This document shows positions 24,404-31,807 of a stretch of DNA of 31,807 nt, one piece after another (within the stretch, counting starts at the first letter, position 1; every line of letters begins with the position of its first letter). This DNA is from JBOHCT01 sp050699055 (GTDB taxonomy: Bacteria; Actinomycetota; Actinomycetes; Streptosporangiales; JBOHCT01). Location: the NCBI GenBank assembly GCA_050699055.1, contig JBOHCT010000023.1:1-31807 (forward strand). The letters are read 5' to 3'. Both the position numbers and the translations under genes were made by a program. The notes beneath the pieces are model-generated. The model was not told the DNA's origin. It saw nothing but the letters and a program-made list of their open reading frames with translations, and did not search any database.

Positions 24404-25894
24404 ATGAACCAGCTCATGCATCCCGACTTTCCCGTCTGGCTGCGCGCGGCGCACTGGGTCAACTTCCTGTTCCTCTCCTTTCTCGTGCGCAGCGGCCTGG
24501 AGATACTCTCCACCCACCCCATGCTCTACTGGCGAGACCATGCGAGGCCGGGCAGCGAATGGGTCAAGTTCACCAGGCGGGTCATGCCCAAGAAGAAGAT
24601 GTACACCGCGCTCGACGAAGAGGAGGAGTGGCCGTCGACGGTCGCCATGCCCGGCTACGCGAACCTCGGGCTCGGCCGGAAATGGCATTTCCTCAGCGTC
24701 ATCGGCTGGATACTGCTCGGGGCCGTCTACATCTGCCTGCTGTTCGCCACCGGCGAGTACCACCGCTACATCCCGTCGTCCTGGTCGATCTTCCCGCACG
24801 CCTGGCACGACATCGTGACGTACCTGAGCCTCCGGCTGCCTCCCGAGCTTCCCGGCCAGCCGTTCAACGCGCTGCAGAAGCTCACCTACGCCTCCGTCAT
24901 CTTCCTGCTCGCGCCCTTCCAGATCGCCACGGGCGCGGCCCAGTCACCCGCGATCGAGGGACGTTTCCCGCGTTACGTGCGGATGTTCGGCGGCCGGCAG
25001 GGCGCGCGGAGCCTGCACTTCCTCAGCCTGCTGGCGTTCGTCCTCTTCGCGATCGGGCACGTCTTCCTCGTCATCGTAGAAGGAAAGCTGCCGACGATGA
25101 TCCAGGGCAGCGCTCACGCCAGTGTGACGAACGCCTACCTCATCGCCGGAGGCGTCGTGCTCGGCGTCATCCTCCTGCACGTCATCGCCACTAAGTACTC
25201 GCTGCGGCACAAGCGCCGTACGCAGAAGATTCTCGGCTTCGTGGTCAACAATGCGAGAAGGCTGCTGCTGCATCGGCTGACGTCGCGGCAGAATTACCCC
25301 GACACGGCGATCACCCCGGTGCACCGGGTCAACGGCTATCCGCCGAGCACCGACGAGTACAAGATCATGGCCGCGCACCACTTCTCCGACTGGAAGCTGG
25401 AGATCGGAGGAATGGTGGAGCACCCGGTGACGCTCAGCCTGGACGACCTGCGCGCGATGAGAAGGCGACGGCAGGGCATCCTGCACAACTGCATCCAGGG
25501 GTGGACCTCGGTAGCCACCTGGGGCGGGGTCCCGCTGCAGCAGGTCATCGACCTCGCCCGGCCCCAGCGGGGGGCCAAGTATGTCCTGTCGCACTCCTAC
25601 CAGCTCGTCGAGAGGGACGAGCGGAACCCCAAGGGGACCGGGCACTTCTACGAGGTGATGGACCTCTCCCTCGCCCGTCATGACCAGACCATCCTCGCGT
25701 ACGAGATGAACGGCAAGCCGCTCCCCGTCGAACACGGGGCGCCGCTGCGGCTGCGGGTGGAGACCAGCGTCGGTTTCAAGATGGTCAAGTGGATCGACCG
25801 GATCGAGCTCATCGACGACTACTCGCGGATCGGCGACGGCATGGGCGGCTGGCGCGAGGACAACATGTACTACGACAAGGAAGGTGAGATCTAG
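24404..25894 (+). CDS. Fusion of b-type cytochrome membrane domain and sulfite-oxidase-type molybdenum-cofactor domain
   Basis: A 496-residue protein. The N-terminal part (about 1-265) has four to five membrane helices with histidines spaced as in Ni/Fe-hydrogenase or thiosulfate-reductase cytochrome b subunits (His17, His95, His205 and His219 are candidates). After a basic stretch comes a sulfite-oxidase-fold domain (about 310-480): FSDWKLEIGGMVEHPVTL, then HNCIQGWTSVATWGGVPL with Cys363 as the likely molybdenum ligand, and PLPVEHGAPLRLRVE with KWIDRIEL. Fusion in one chain implies direct transfer of electrons between the molybdenum site and membrane heme. No Tat signal is visible, so which side of the membrane the catalytic domain faces is open. 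The substrate is unknown. The next gene starts on the last base of its stop codon. Confidence 0.88.
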   Translation: MNQLMHPDFPVWLRAAHWVNFLFLSFLVRSGLEILSTHPMLYWRDHARPGSEWVKFTRRVMPKKKMYTALDEEEEWPSTVAMPGYANLGLGRKWHFLSVIGWILLGAVYICLLFATGEYHRYIPSSWSIFPHAWHDIVTYLSLRLPPELPGQPFNALQKLTYASVIFLLAPFQIATGAAQSPAIEGRFPRYVRMFGGRQGARSLHFLSLLAFVLFAIGHVFLVIVEGKLPTMIQGSAHASVTNAYLIAGGVVLGVILLHVIATKYSLRHKRRTQKILGFVVNNARRLLLHRLTSRQNYPDTAITPVHRVNGYPPSTDEYKIMAAHHFSDWKLEIGGMVEHPVTLSLDDLRAMRRRRQGILHNCIQGWTSVATWGGVPLQQVIDLARPQRGAKYVLSHSYQLVERDERNPKGTGHFYEVMDLSLARHDQTILAYEMNGKPLPVEHGAPLRLRVETSVGFKMVKWIDRIELIDDYSRIGDGMGGWREDNMYYDKEGEI

Positions 25895-26184
25895 TGACCG
25901 CGACCGCGATCACGGGCCTTTCCGGCCCGTTGGACGGGTCCATCAGCAGAAACCACCGTCGGTTGGACGACGCCTGCCGGCGCAAGGTGCTGGATGCCGC
26001 CTGGGAGCACGGACCCGCGTGCGGCCGCTGCGGCTCACGGCACCTCGACGTCGGCGACGCCCTGGAGATGGGCAGCATCTGGCCCGACGAGGCGCTCGGC
26101 ACGTACATGGCCGCCCTGACGTGCCGAGACTGCGGCGCCAGGACCGGCATCCGGCTCCGCGAGTCGGAGTTCCTGCCGGGCTAG
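25894..26184 (+). CDS. Zinc-ribbon protein (96 aa)
   Basis: A 96-residue soluble protein with two CxxC knuckles, CGRCGSRH (about 43-50) and CRDCGART (about 77-84), enough for one structural zinc or another metal site. The GTG overlaps the preceding TAG by one base, with GGAAGGTGAG upstream, so it is translationally tied to the cytochrome/molybdenum fusion. It could help maturation of the molybdenum enzyme, but nothing in the sequence proves that. Confidence 0.75.
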   Translation: MTATAITGLSGPLDGSISRNHRRLDDACRRKVLDAAWEHGPACGRCGSRHLDVGDALEMGSIWPDEALGTYMAALTCRDCGARTGIRLRESEFLPG

Positions 26185-26190
26185 CCCGGC
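26175..26190. terminator. Perfect 16-base palindrome between convergent genes
   Basis: GCCGGG-CTAG-CCCGGC spans the stop of the zinc-ribbon gene and ends five bases before the stop of the HAD gene. A six-pair GC stem at a convergent junction fits a bidirectional terminator, although there is no U-run. Confidence 0.5.
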
Positions 26191-26194
26191 CCGA

Positions 26195-26902
26195 CTAGCG
26201 CAGCGGGAGATCGAGGATCGACTCGAGCTCGTCGATCGTCCGCTCCGGCGTCTCGTGGTGAACGCCGACCATGCCGACCTCGGCCGCGCCGCGCACATTG
26301 GACCGCAGGTCGTCGACGAACACGCACGCCCGCGGCGGCAGCCCGATCCGTTCCGCGGCGTAGTAGTAGATCCGCGGCTCGGGTTTGCGCATGCCTACCT
26401 CTCCGGAGACGACCACGGCGTCGAACATCTCGTCCCAACCCTCCCGCGGGTAGCTGTTGCCCCACGAGTTCGACAGCAGGCAGGTGCGCAGGCCTGCCTC
26501 CTTGGCTCTCCGGACGACATCATGCATCGTGTGGACGGTGCGGAACCCGGCGAACATGCGGTTCAGCAAGCCCTCCGGGTCGACCTGCCGCCCGTCGTGT
26601 GTACGCAGCCGCGCGGCGAGCCGGCGCTCGAAGTCGGGGACCTCCATCTCACCGCGTTCCAGCGCGTGGACGGGGCTCACCTCCACGTCCCTGCCGTACG
26701 AGGGGCCGAGCCAGTCGCGCAGCACCGCACGGAACTGTTCGTAGTCGACGCCGTCACTCTCGCACCAGGCGGTCATCGTGCTCTGCAGCCCGGTGGTGAG
26801 GACGCCACCCCAATCCATGATCAGCCCTCCCGGCCGGTGGTCGGGGTCGGGATCGACCCCAGGAGCGGACGCGGCGGCGGTGTCTGGTTGTCCGGATCGC
26901 AC
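26195..26902 (-). CDS. HAD-family phosphatase-like hydrolase
   Basis: A 235-residue HAD subfamily IA-type protein. Motif I is LIMDWGGVLT with nucleophile Asp30, and the usual second acid is replaced by Gly32. Motif II is CLLSNSWG, the motif III lysine is in MRKPEPRIYYY, and motif IV is CVFVDDLRSNV. The DWGGV/DFGGV variant is common in HAD proteins linked to acyl-CoA dehydrogenases. Start choice is uncertain: the GTG at 26902 keeps the first strand of the fold but has purines abutting the codon. The ATG at 26818 has a good GGGAGG seven bases upstream but would begin immediately before Asp30 and lose that strand. It is divergent from the acyl-CoA dehydrogenase with only 41 bases between starts. 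Confidence 0.88.
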   Translation of the reverse strand: MRSGQPDTAAASAPGVDPDPDHRPGGLIMDWGGVLTTGLQSTMTAWCESDGVDYEQFRAVLRDWLGPSYGRDVEVSPVHALERGEMEVPDFERRLAARLRTHDGRQVDPEGLLNRMFAGFRTVHTMHDVVRRAKEAGLRTCLLSNSWGNSYPREGWDEMFDAVVVSGEVGMRKPEPRIYYYAAERIGLPPRACVFVDDLRSNVRGAAEVGMVGVHHETPERTIDELESILDLPLR

Positions 26903-26943
26903 TCCCCCATGCTAAGAACACCGCGTCTTGAGACACTCCCCTC

Positions 26944-28149
26944 ATGGACTTCGACCTCTCACCAAAAGCCCGCGACCATCTCGCGAACCTCCAGGACTTC
27001 ATGGAGTCCCACATCTACCCCGCCGAGGCGGCCTACGCCTCCTGGCGCCGCGAGCAGGGCCATGACAGCCATGACCTGCCGCCCATCGTCCAAGAGCTCA
27101 AGGCGGAGGCGCGGCGGCGCGGGCTGTGGAACCTCTTCCTTCCGGATATCTCCGGTCTGTCTGTCCAGGAGTACGCGCCGCTCGCTGAGCTCACCGGCCG
27201 CTCGCCGGACATGGCGCCGGAGGCGCTGAACTGCTCCGCACCCGACACGGGGAACATGGAGGTACTCCATCTGTTCGGGACAGGGGAGCAGAAGGAGCGC
27301 TGGCTGCGGCCGCTCCTCGACGGTGAGATCCGCTCCGGGTTCGCGATGACCGAGCCCGAGGTCGCCTCCTCGGACGCCACCAACATCTCCTCGGAGATCC
27401 GCCGCGACGGCGACGTGTACGTCGTCAACGGGCACAAGTGGTGGACGTCGGGTCTCGCCGACCCGCGCTGCGAGGTCCTGATCTTCATGGGCAAGACCGA
27501 CCCCGAGGCCCCCGCCCACCGCCAGCAGTCGATGGTCCTCGTGCCTGTCGACACCCCGGGCGTCAAGGTCAGGCGCTACCTCCCCGTCTTCGGCTACCAG
27601 GATCAGCACGGGCACGGTGACGTGGAGTTCCATGACGTACGCGTACCCGCCGCCAACCTGATCGGCGAGGAGGGCGGGGGCTTCGCGATCGCCCAGGCGC
27701 GCCTCGGCCCCGGGCGCATCCACCACTGCATGCGGGCCATCGGGATGGCCGAGCGGGCGTTCGAGCTCATGTGCCGCCAGGCGACCTCGCGATCCGTCTT
27801 TGGGGACCCGCTGGCTGACCACGGCGTCGTGCGACAGCAGATCGCGGAGTCCCGGATGGCGATCGAGCAGGCGCGGCTGCTAGTCCTGAAGACCGCGTGG
27901 CTGATCGACCGCGTCGGTACGAAGGGTGCGCGGACCGAGATCTCGGCGATCAAAGTCGTCGTCCCGCGTGCGGTGAGCGAGGTCATCGACAGGGCGATCC
28001 AGATCCACGGCGGCGCCGGCGTCTCCGACGACACCCCGCTGGCCTCGATGTACGCGGCTGTGCGGGCGATGCGCATCGTGGACGGCCCGGACGAGGTACA
28101 CGTGCGCTCGGTCGCCCGCAACGAGCTCAAGCCGTACCGGTCACGCTGA
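26944..28149 (+). CDS. Acyl-CoA dehydrogenase, ACAD10/11-like
   Basis: A 401-residue flavoenzyme that would oxidise an acyl-CoA to the enoyl-CoA. Visible blocks are FAMTEPEVASSDATNISS (FAD/substrate loop, about 134-151), YVVNGHKWWTSG (about 159-170), QIHGGAGVSDDTPLASMYA, and MRIVDGPDEVH near the C-terminus. The last motif marks the ACAD10/11 branch; by my alignment the position holding the catalytic Glu in medium-chain enzymes is Asp380. No Shine-Dalgarno sequence precedes the ATG, so a leaderless message is possible. It converges on the next MFS gene, with the stop codons overlapping by nine bases, and shares a divergent promoter region with the HAD gene. Confidence 0.93.
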   Translation: MDFDLSPKARDHLANLQDFMESHIYPAEAAYASWRREQGHDSHDLPPIVQELKAEARRRGLWNLFLPDISGLSVQEYAPLAELTGRSPDMAPEALNCSAPDTGNMEVLHLFGTGEQKERWLRPLLDGEIRSGFAMTEPEVASSDATNISSEIRRDGDVYVVNGHKWWTSGLADPRCEVLIFMGKTDPEAPAHRQQSMVLVPVDTPGVKVRRYLPVFGYQDQHGHGDVEFHDVRVPAANLIGEEGGGFAIAQARLGPGRIHHCMRAIGMAERAFELMCRQATSRSVFGDPLADHGVVRQQIAESRMAIEQARLLVLKTAWLIDRVGTKGARTEISAIKVVVPRAVSEVIDRAIQIHGGAGVSDDTPLASMYAAVRAMRIVDGPDEVHVRSVARNELKPYRSR

Positions 28150-29886
28150 CCGCGACTCGCCCCCACGCGAGCGGCGCGGGGTCGTCCCCTCGCTGCGGGC
28201 GTGCGCACCCCCACGTGCGCGGCCCGGGAGCAGGAACACCAGCAGGAACGCGGACACGAACGCCCCCATCTCGTACAGCAGCGTCCGCTGGAAGGTGAAG
28301 CTGAAGTCCCGCCGCAGCGCCTGGGGAGCGGCGTACGCGCGGACCGCCCGCTCGACCGCACGGGAGGCCGCGGGGGACAATGAGCCGCTTGCGGCCTGAG
28401 ATCGCTGGCAGCTCGCCGGCGTCACCTGCGGGTCGCCCGAGGACGCGCGGTCCACGAAGCATTGGTGGAACCCGTCGACGACGTGCCGCGTCGCCGCCTG
28501 CGACAGCCCCGCATCATGCAACCGCGCCGCGAGCCCAGGTTCGACCGCGTTCGCCGCGGCACCGGCGTGGGCGGTGAGCAGGCCGAAGTACAGCACCCCC
28601 ACGACCGCCACACCTACCGCGCCGCCGACGCGCTGAACGGTGGTGAGCACCCCCGAGGCCGAGCCGGCGCCGCTCGCCCGCACGTTCGACAGCACGATCG
28701 TGATGACCGGCGCGATGAACGTCCCGAGCCCCGCGCCCCCGATGAGCAGCAGCGGCGACAGCGCCCATGGATTGAGGTCGGTGCCCATGACGTGAACGGC
28801 CAGCAGGATCGCGCCCATGCCGCACGCGGCGACCAGGCTGCCCACGCTGAGCACCCACTTGCCCAGGCGTCGCGCGAGGCGGTCGGAGAAGAACGACGCC
28901 GTGCCCGAGGCGACCGCGAACGGGAACGAGATCAGGCCCGCCTGGAGCGCCGAGTACCCGAAGCCGATCTGGAGGTACAGCGTGAACGTGAAGAAGAACG
29001 CCGGCAGCCCGAGCAGGAAGACAAAGACCAGCGGAAGCCCCGTACGGAAGGCGCGGTCGCCGAAGAGCGTCATCGGCACGAGCGGCGACTCCCGGCGCCT
29101 GGTCTTGCCGAGCTCGTAGCGTGCGAACACCGCGAGAACCACGCCCGACCCCGCGAGGACCGCGAAGAACCACGGCGGCCACCCCAGCTCGCGACCCTCG
29201 ATGATCGGCAGGATCAGCATGAACAGCCCGACGGTCACGAGCGCGACGCCGGGCACGTCAAGTCGCGGCGCGTCCGGGGCCCGCGACTCACGCAGCCACC
29301 GGTGGGCGGCGACGTACGCGGCCGCGCCGATGGGGACGTTGACGTAGAAGATCGTCCGCCAGCCGAGACCGAGAACGTTCGCGTAGATCAGCGCGCCGCC
29401 GACCAGCGGACCGAGGACGGTCGCCACCCCGATGACCGCGCCGAACACCCCGAGGGCCCGCCCCCGCTCGTCAGGTCGGAAGGCCACCTGGATGACCGAG
29501 AGCACCTGGGGGAACATCAGCCCGCCGAGAAAACCCTGCACGATGCGCGCACCCACCAGGGCGTACGCGCTGGGCGCGGCCCCCGCCGCCGCGGAGGCGA
29601 GGGTGAAGCCCGCGAGGCCGATCAGGAACAGCCGGCGCCTGCCATGGATGTCGCCGAGCCGGCCCGCCGTGATGAGGACGCACGCGAAGGCGAGCTGGTA
29701 GCCCGCGAGGATCAGCTGGATCGCACCCGACGTCGCGTGCAGCTCCCGCTGGATGCTCGGGATCGCGACGTTGACGATGCTCACGTCGACCAGGAGCATG
29801 AAGGCCCCCGACACGACGATGGCCAGTACCACCCACGGGTTCGTCGCCCGCGTTCGAGGGGGCGGGGGCGCGATCGTTCGGGTCAT
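28141..29886 (-). CDS. DHA2-family MFS transporter
   Basis: A 581-residue 14-helix drug-type exporter. LVDVSIVNVAIPSIQREL in helix 1, AGRLGDIHGRRR (motif A) and VATVLGPLVGGALI (motif C) identify the DHA2 family. Unlike the other two transporters in this window it has no beta-sandwich tail; it ends with a short basic Arg/Ser-rich stretch. A periplasmic-type loop before the last helix contains two cysteines (about 483 and 499), DGFHQCFVDR and TPASCQRS, that could form a disulfide. The ATG at 29886 has AGGAG four bases upstream. Three GCATGC sites lie just upstream. No regulator gene adjoins it. Confidence 0.92.
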   Translation of the reverse strand: MTRTIAPPPPRTRATNPWVVLAIVVSGAFMLLVDVSIVNVAIPSIQRELHATSGAIQLILAGYQLAFACVLITAGRLGDIHGRRRLFLIGLAGFTLASAAAGAAPSAYALVGARIVQGFLGGLMFPQVLSVIQVAFRPDERGRALGVFGAVIGVATVLGPLVGGALIYANVLGLGWRTIFYVNVPIGAAAYVAAHRWLRESRAPDAPRLDVPGVALVTVGLFMLILPIIEGRELGWPPWFFAVLAGSGVVLAVFARYELGKTRRRESPLVPMTLFGDRAFRTGLPLVFVFLLGLPAFFFTFTLYLQIGFGYSALQAGLISFPFAVASGTASFFSDRLARRLGKWVLSVGSLVAACGMGAILLAVHVMGTDLNPWALSPLLLIGGAGLGTFIAPVITIVLSNVRASGAGSASGVLTTVQRVGGAVGVAVVGVLYFGLLTAHAGAAANAVEPGLAARLHDAGLSQAATRHVVDGFHQCFVDRASSGDPQVTPASCQRSQAASGSLSPAASRAVERAVRAYAAPQALRRDFSFTFQRTLLYEMGAFVSAFLLVFLLPGRARGGAHARSEGTTPRRSRGGESRSA

Positions 29887-29913
29887 CTGTCTCCTGCGGA
29901 GTCCTCGGCACTA

Positions 29914-29961
29914 AGCATGCCAAACACGACACTCGCATGCTCGAACCTCGGACAGGCATGC
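29914..29961. promoter_or_regulatory. Three GCATGC palindromes at two-turn spacing, upstream of the MFS gene
   Basis: GCATGC occurs at 29915, 29935 and 29956, that is 20 and 21 bases apart, placing the sites on one face of the helix. The first two extend to the inverted pair AGCATGC/GCATGCT. They lie 28-75 bases before the start codon, a normal operator position. Confidence 0.45.
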
Positions 29962-30000
29962 GGCCCCGTGAACCGCTCCGCGGCTCGCCGCTCAGGGACC

Positions 30001-30207
30001 CATACCCCCGGCCGCACCAGCGGCAGCATGATCCGGCCGAAGATCCGTGGCTCCCCCGCCCGTCGAGGCGTGCGGCCTCCTCCATGTCTCCCGGCAGCTG
30101 GCGGAAGAACATCGACAGCGCGGAGACCGAGAACGGCACGCCGCTGGCGCCGTGGACGAGGATCAGGCCGAGCGCGGCGGCGCGGCGGGACCGACACGTA
30201 GCTTCAT
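30001..30207 (-). pseudogene. Remnant of a MalG-type sugar ABC transporter permease
   Basis: Only about 60 residues of a permease of roughly 280 remain, split over frames. One frame reads LGLILVHGASGVPFSV, then FFRQLPGDMEEAARLDGRG. A second frame continues with EPRIFGRIMLPLVRPGV. Together they rebuild the EAA loop (E-A-A-x-x-D-G ... I-x-L-P-x-x-x-P) that contacts the ATPase, so one base has been lost at about 30050. An ATG at 30207 with a good GGAAAGGAG site overlaps the murQ stop, but its frame closes after 14 codons. The gene after murQ has thus been deleted internally and shifted. The 100-odd bases below 30001 down to the MFS start show no further permease similarity. Confidence 0.75.
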
Positions 30208-31160
30208 GGTGTCTCCTTTCCGCCCCGGGGTGCGGGTGTCCTTCCGTCGCCGACACTCTCGATCGCCCTCCGCACGGCGCCGCCCGACTCGGCGACCGCC
30301 GCCGCCGCGTCCGCTGTCGGGGCACCGGTGAGCAAGGACACGAGGGCGACCCTGGTATCGCCTTGTGCCGCGGTCAGCGCGGCCTCGCAGCGGGCCGCGC
30401 TCTCCCCTGTCGCCTCCTCGAGGATCGTGACGGCCCTCCCGCGCAGCTTGGAGTTGCGGCCGAGCACGCTCACCATGAGGTTCGAGTACGTGCGGCCCAG
30501 TCGCACCATGACGGCGGTCGAGAACGCGCCCAGCACGATCTTCTGCGCCGTACCGGCCTTCATGCGGGTGGACCCGGCGACCGCCTCCGGGCCGGTGTCG
30601 ACGCCGACATGGACGTCGGCGAGGCTCGCGAGCGGGGCGTGCGGGTTCGCGCTCACGAGCGCCGTACCGGCCCCTGCCGCGCGGGCCGCGCGCAGCGCCC
30701 CAGCGACGTACGGGGTGCGCCCGCTCGCGGTCAGGCCGACGACCACGTCACCGGACGCGACGCCAGCGGCGGCTCGGGCGCCTTCGTCCTCGTCGTCCTC
30801 GACGTCCTCGAGTGCCCGGTCGAGGGCCTCGGGGCCGCCCGCGTGGTGGGCGACGACCCGTCCGGGCTCGATCGCGTAGGTGGGAGGCAGCTCGGCGGCG
30901 TCCATGGTCCCGAGACGCCCGGAAGTCCCCGCCCCGAAGTAGTGGACCCGGTGCCCGGCCGCGAGCGCGGCCACGGCCACATCCACCGCCTTCGCCAGAT
31001 CCGGCAGGGCATCGGCCACCGCGGTCGGCACCACGGCGTCCTCGGCGTTGATGAGGCGCAGCACCTCGATCGTCGGGAGCATGTCGATATCGAGGGTGCG
31101 GGGGTTGCGGCGCTCGGTCGGTGAGTTCACTCGCTCTGCCGTACCTCCATCGAAGGTCAC
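30204..31160 (-). CDS. murQ: N-acetylmuramic acid 6-phosphate etherase
   Basis: Cleaves the lactyl ether of MurNAc-6-phosphate to GlcNAc-6-phosphate and lactate, a cytosolic step of cell-wall sugar recycling. The 318 residues include TERRNPRTLDIDMLPT, the SIS-domain signature GAGTSGRLGTMDAAELPPTY (about 76-95) with Glu90, the acidic EDDEDEG stretch (about 121-127), VVGLTASGRTPYV, and GSTRMKAGTAQKIVL; these hold the expected catalytic glutamates and sugar-phosphate contacts. The GTG at 31160 overlaps the regulator stop (GTGA), with GGGGGC upstream. The tail (last 15 residues) is low-complexity. It appears intact even though the transporter gene downstream is broken. Confidence 0.95.
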   Translation of the reverse strand: MTFDGGTAERVNSPTERRNPRTLDIDMLPTIEVLRLINAEDAVVPTAVADALPDLAKAVDVAVAALAAGHRVHYFGAGTSGRLGTMDAAELPPTYAIEPGRVVAHHAGGPEALDRALEDVEDDEDEGARAAAGVASGDVVVGLTASGRTPYVAGALRAARAAGAGTALVSANPHAPLASLADVHVGVDTGPEAVAGSTRMKAGTAQKIVLGAFSTAVMVRLGRTYSNLMVSVLGRNSKLRGRAVTILEEATGESAARCEAALTAAQGDTRVALVSLLTGAPTADAAAAVAESGGAVRRAIESVGDGRTPAPRGGKETP

Positions 31161-31807
31161 CGATGCTGCCCCCGCTCACGCGGCACCCTGCGGCCGCGGA
31201 CGGCATCGCGCGTCGCCGCGAGCGCGCGGTGAGTCGCGTCGTAAGTACGCTGGGCGACGCCGACGAACACGCAGTCGACGACGGTGAGCTGGGCGAGCCG
31301 GCTCGCCGTCGCCCCGGAGCGGAAGGTCGTCTCCCGCGCGGCCGTCGTGAGGACGAGGTCGGCGACATCGGCGATCGGCGAACGCGGGAAGTTCGTGAGT
31401 GCCACGGTCGTCGCGCCCTGGCGCCTGGCCTGTGCCAGGGCGTCGATCGTGTCGGTGGTGACGCCCGTGTGGGATATCCCGATAGCGACGTCGTCGGAGC
31501 CCAACAGAGCCGCGCTGGTGAGCGCGATGTGCGTGTCGGACCAGGCGTACGAGACACGCCCGATGCGGTGCAGCTTTTGCTGGAAGTCGAACGCGACGAA
31601 GGCGCTCGCCGAGACGCCGTAGATATCGATCCTCCGGGCATCGACGAGGGCGTCGACGACCCCTCTCAGCGTGTCGACGTTGAGCTGAGCGGCCGTCTCC
31701 TCGACGGCCCGGGCGTCCGCGAACGAGATCTTCTCGACGACCTGCTCGAGCGTGTCTCGGGGACCGATGTCGCTGCCGACGACCCGCGAACCGCGGCCGA
31801 CCCCCTG
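31157..31807 (-). CDS. RpiR/MurR-family SIS-domain transcriptional regulator, C-terminal part; start lies beyond the window
   Basis: About 216 C-terminal residues are visible. The SIS domain shows RIDIYGVSASAFVAFDFQQKL, AIGISHTGVTTDTIDALAQARRQGA, and TVALTNFPRSPIADVADLVL, typical of sugar-phosphate-sensing RpiR-type regulators. The N-terminal helix-turn-helix lies outside the window. Its stop overlaps the murQ start by four bases, so it presumably responds to MurNAc-6-phosphate or a related sugar phosphate and controls this operon, as MurR does in E. coli. This is an inference from position. Confidence 0.9.
   Translation of the reverse strand, partial: QGVGRGSRVVGSDIGPRDTLEQVVEKISFADARAVEETAAQLNVDTLRGVVDALVDARRIDIYGVSASAFVAFDFQQKLHRIGRVSYAWSDTHIALTSAALLGSDDVAIGISHTGVTTDTIDALAQARRQGATTVALTNFPRSPIADVADLVLTTAARETTFRSGATASRLAQLTVVDCVFVGVAQRTYDATHRALAATRDAVRGRRVPRERGQHR

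Noticed and set aside
23954..25894. Reading the cytochrome/molybdenum fusion as a simple thiosulfate reductase cytochrome subunit
   Set aside because: The C-terminal half carries a full sulfite-oxidase-type domain with the candidate molybdenum ligand Cys363, so the protein is more than an anchor.
28462..30201. 579-codon plus-strand open frame opposite the third MFS gene
   Set aside because: Antisense shadow of the transporter, extending into the permease pseudogene.

Overview
The window is chromosomal DNA from a high-GC actinobacterium. The evidence is the strongly GC-rich third codon positions, the frequent GTG starts, the many 1- to 4-base stop/start overlaps, an XRE/DUF5753 regulator beside a DUF397 protein, a WS/DGAT acyltransferase and a DUF6912 gene. 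A Streptosporangiales- or Thermomonosporaceae-like host is my inference. I saw no rRNA, tRNA, CRISPR array, transposase or integrase.

Layout. Positions 1-3351 hold metabolic genes on the minus strand: a 5' portion of acetoacetyl-CoA synthetase, a HAD-like protein whose nucleophile position is Asn, and delta-1-pyrroline-5-carboxylate dehydrogenase. Positions 3463-11845 are the most striking block. A TetR regulator is followed on the same strand by a DHA2-type MFS transporter, a single-domain carboxypeptidase-regulatory-like (transthyretin/CnaB-like fold) protein, two SPW-like small membrane proteins, a protein with three such domains, an alpha/beta hydrolase, and a second DHA2 transporter. Six copies of the beta-sandwich module occur in four proteins, two of them as C-terminal tails of transporters. 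Most junctions overlap by 1-4 bases, so this looks like one co-expressed system of unknown function.

Positions 11936-20825 are an accessory, defence-like region. They hold a block of perfect inverted repeats, a Uma2-type nuclease-fold gene, about 650 bases without a convincing gene, and a 1476-residue STAND NTPase with an N-terminal DUF4297/Cap4-like nuclease-type domain and a long alpha-helical repeat tail (Avs-like architecture). Small orphan genes, an XRE/DUF397 pair and a VapBC-type toxin-antitoxin pair behind a clear operator palindrome complete it.

Positions 20893-23719 form a minus-strand lipid operon (WS/DGAT acyltransferase, patatin, DUF6912). Diverging from it is a plus-strand operon (23954-26184): a four-helix membrane protein, a fusion of a b-type cytochrome membrane domain to a sulfite-oxidase-type molybdenum-cofactor domain, and a zinc-ribbon protein. 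Then come a HAD hydrolase and an ACAD10/11-like acyl-CoA dehydrogenase, transcribed divergently, and a third DHA2 MFS transporter preceded by three evenly spaced GCATGC sites. The window ends with a murR-like/murQ MurNAc-6-phosphate catabolic operon. Its downstream gene survives only as a frameshifted scrap of a sugar ABC permease, so the original uptake system appears to have been deleted here.
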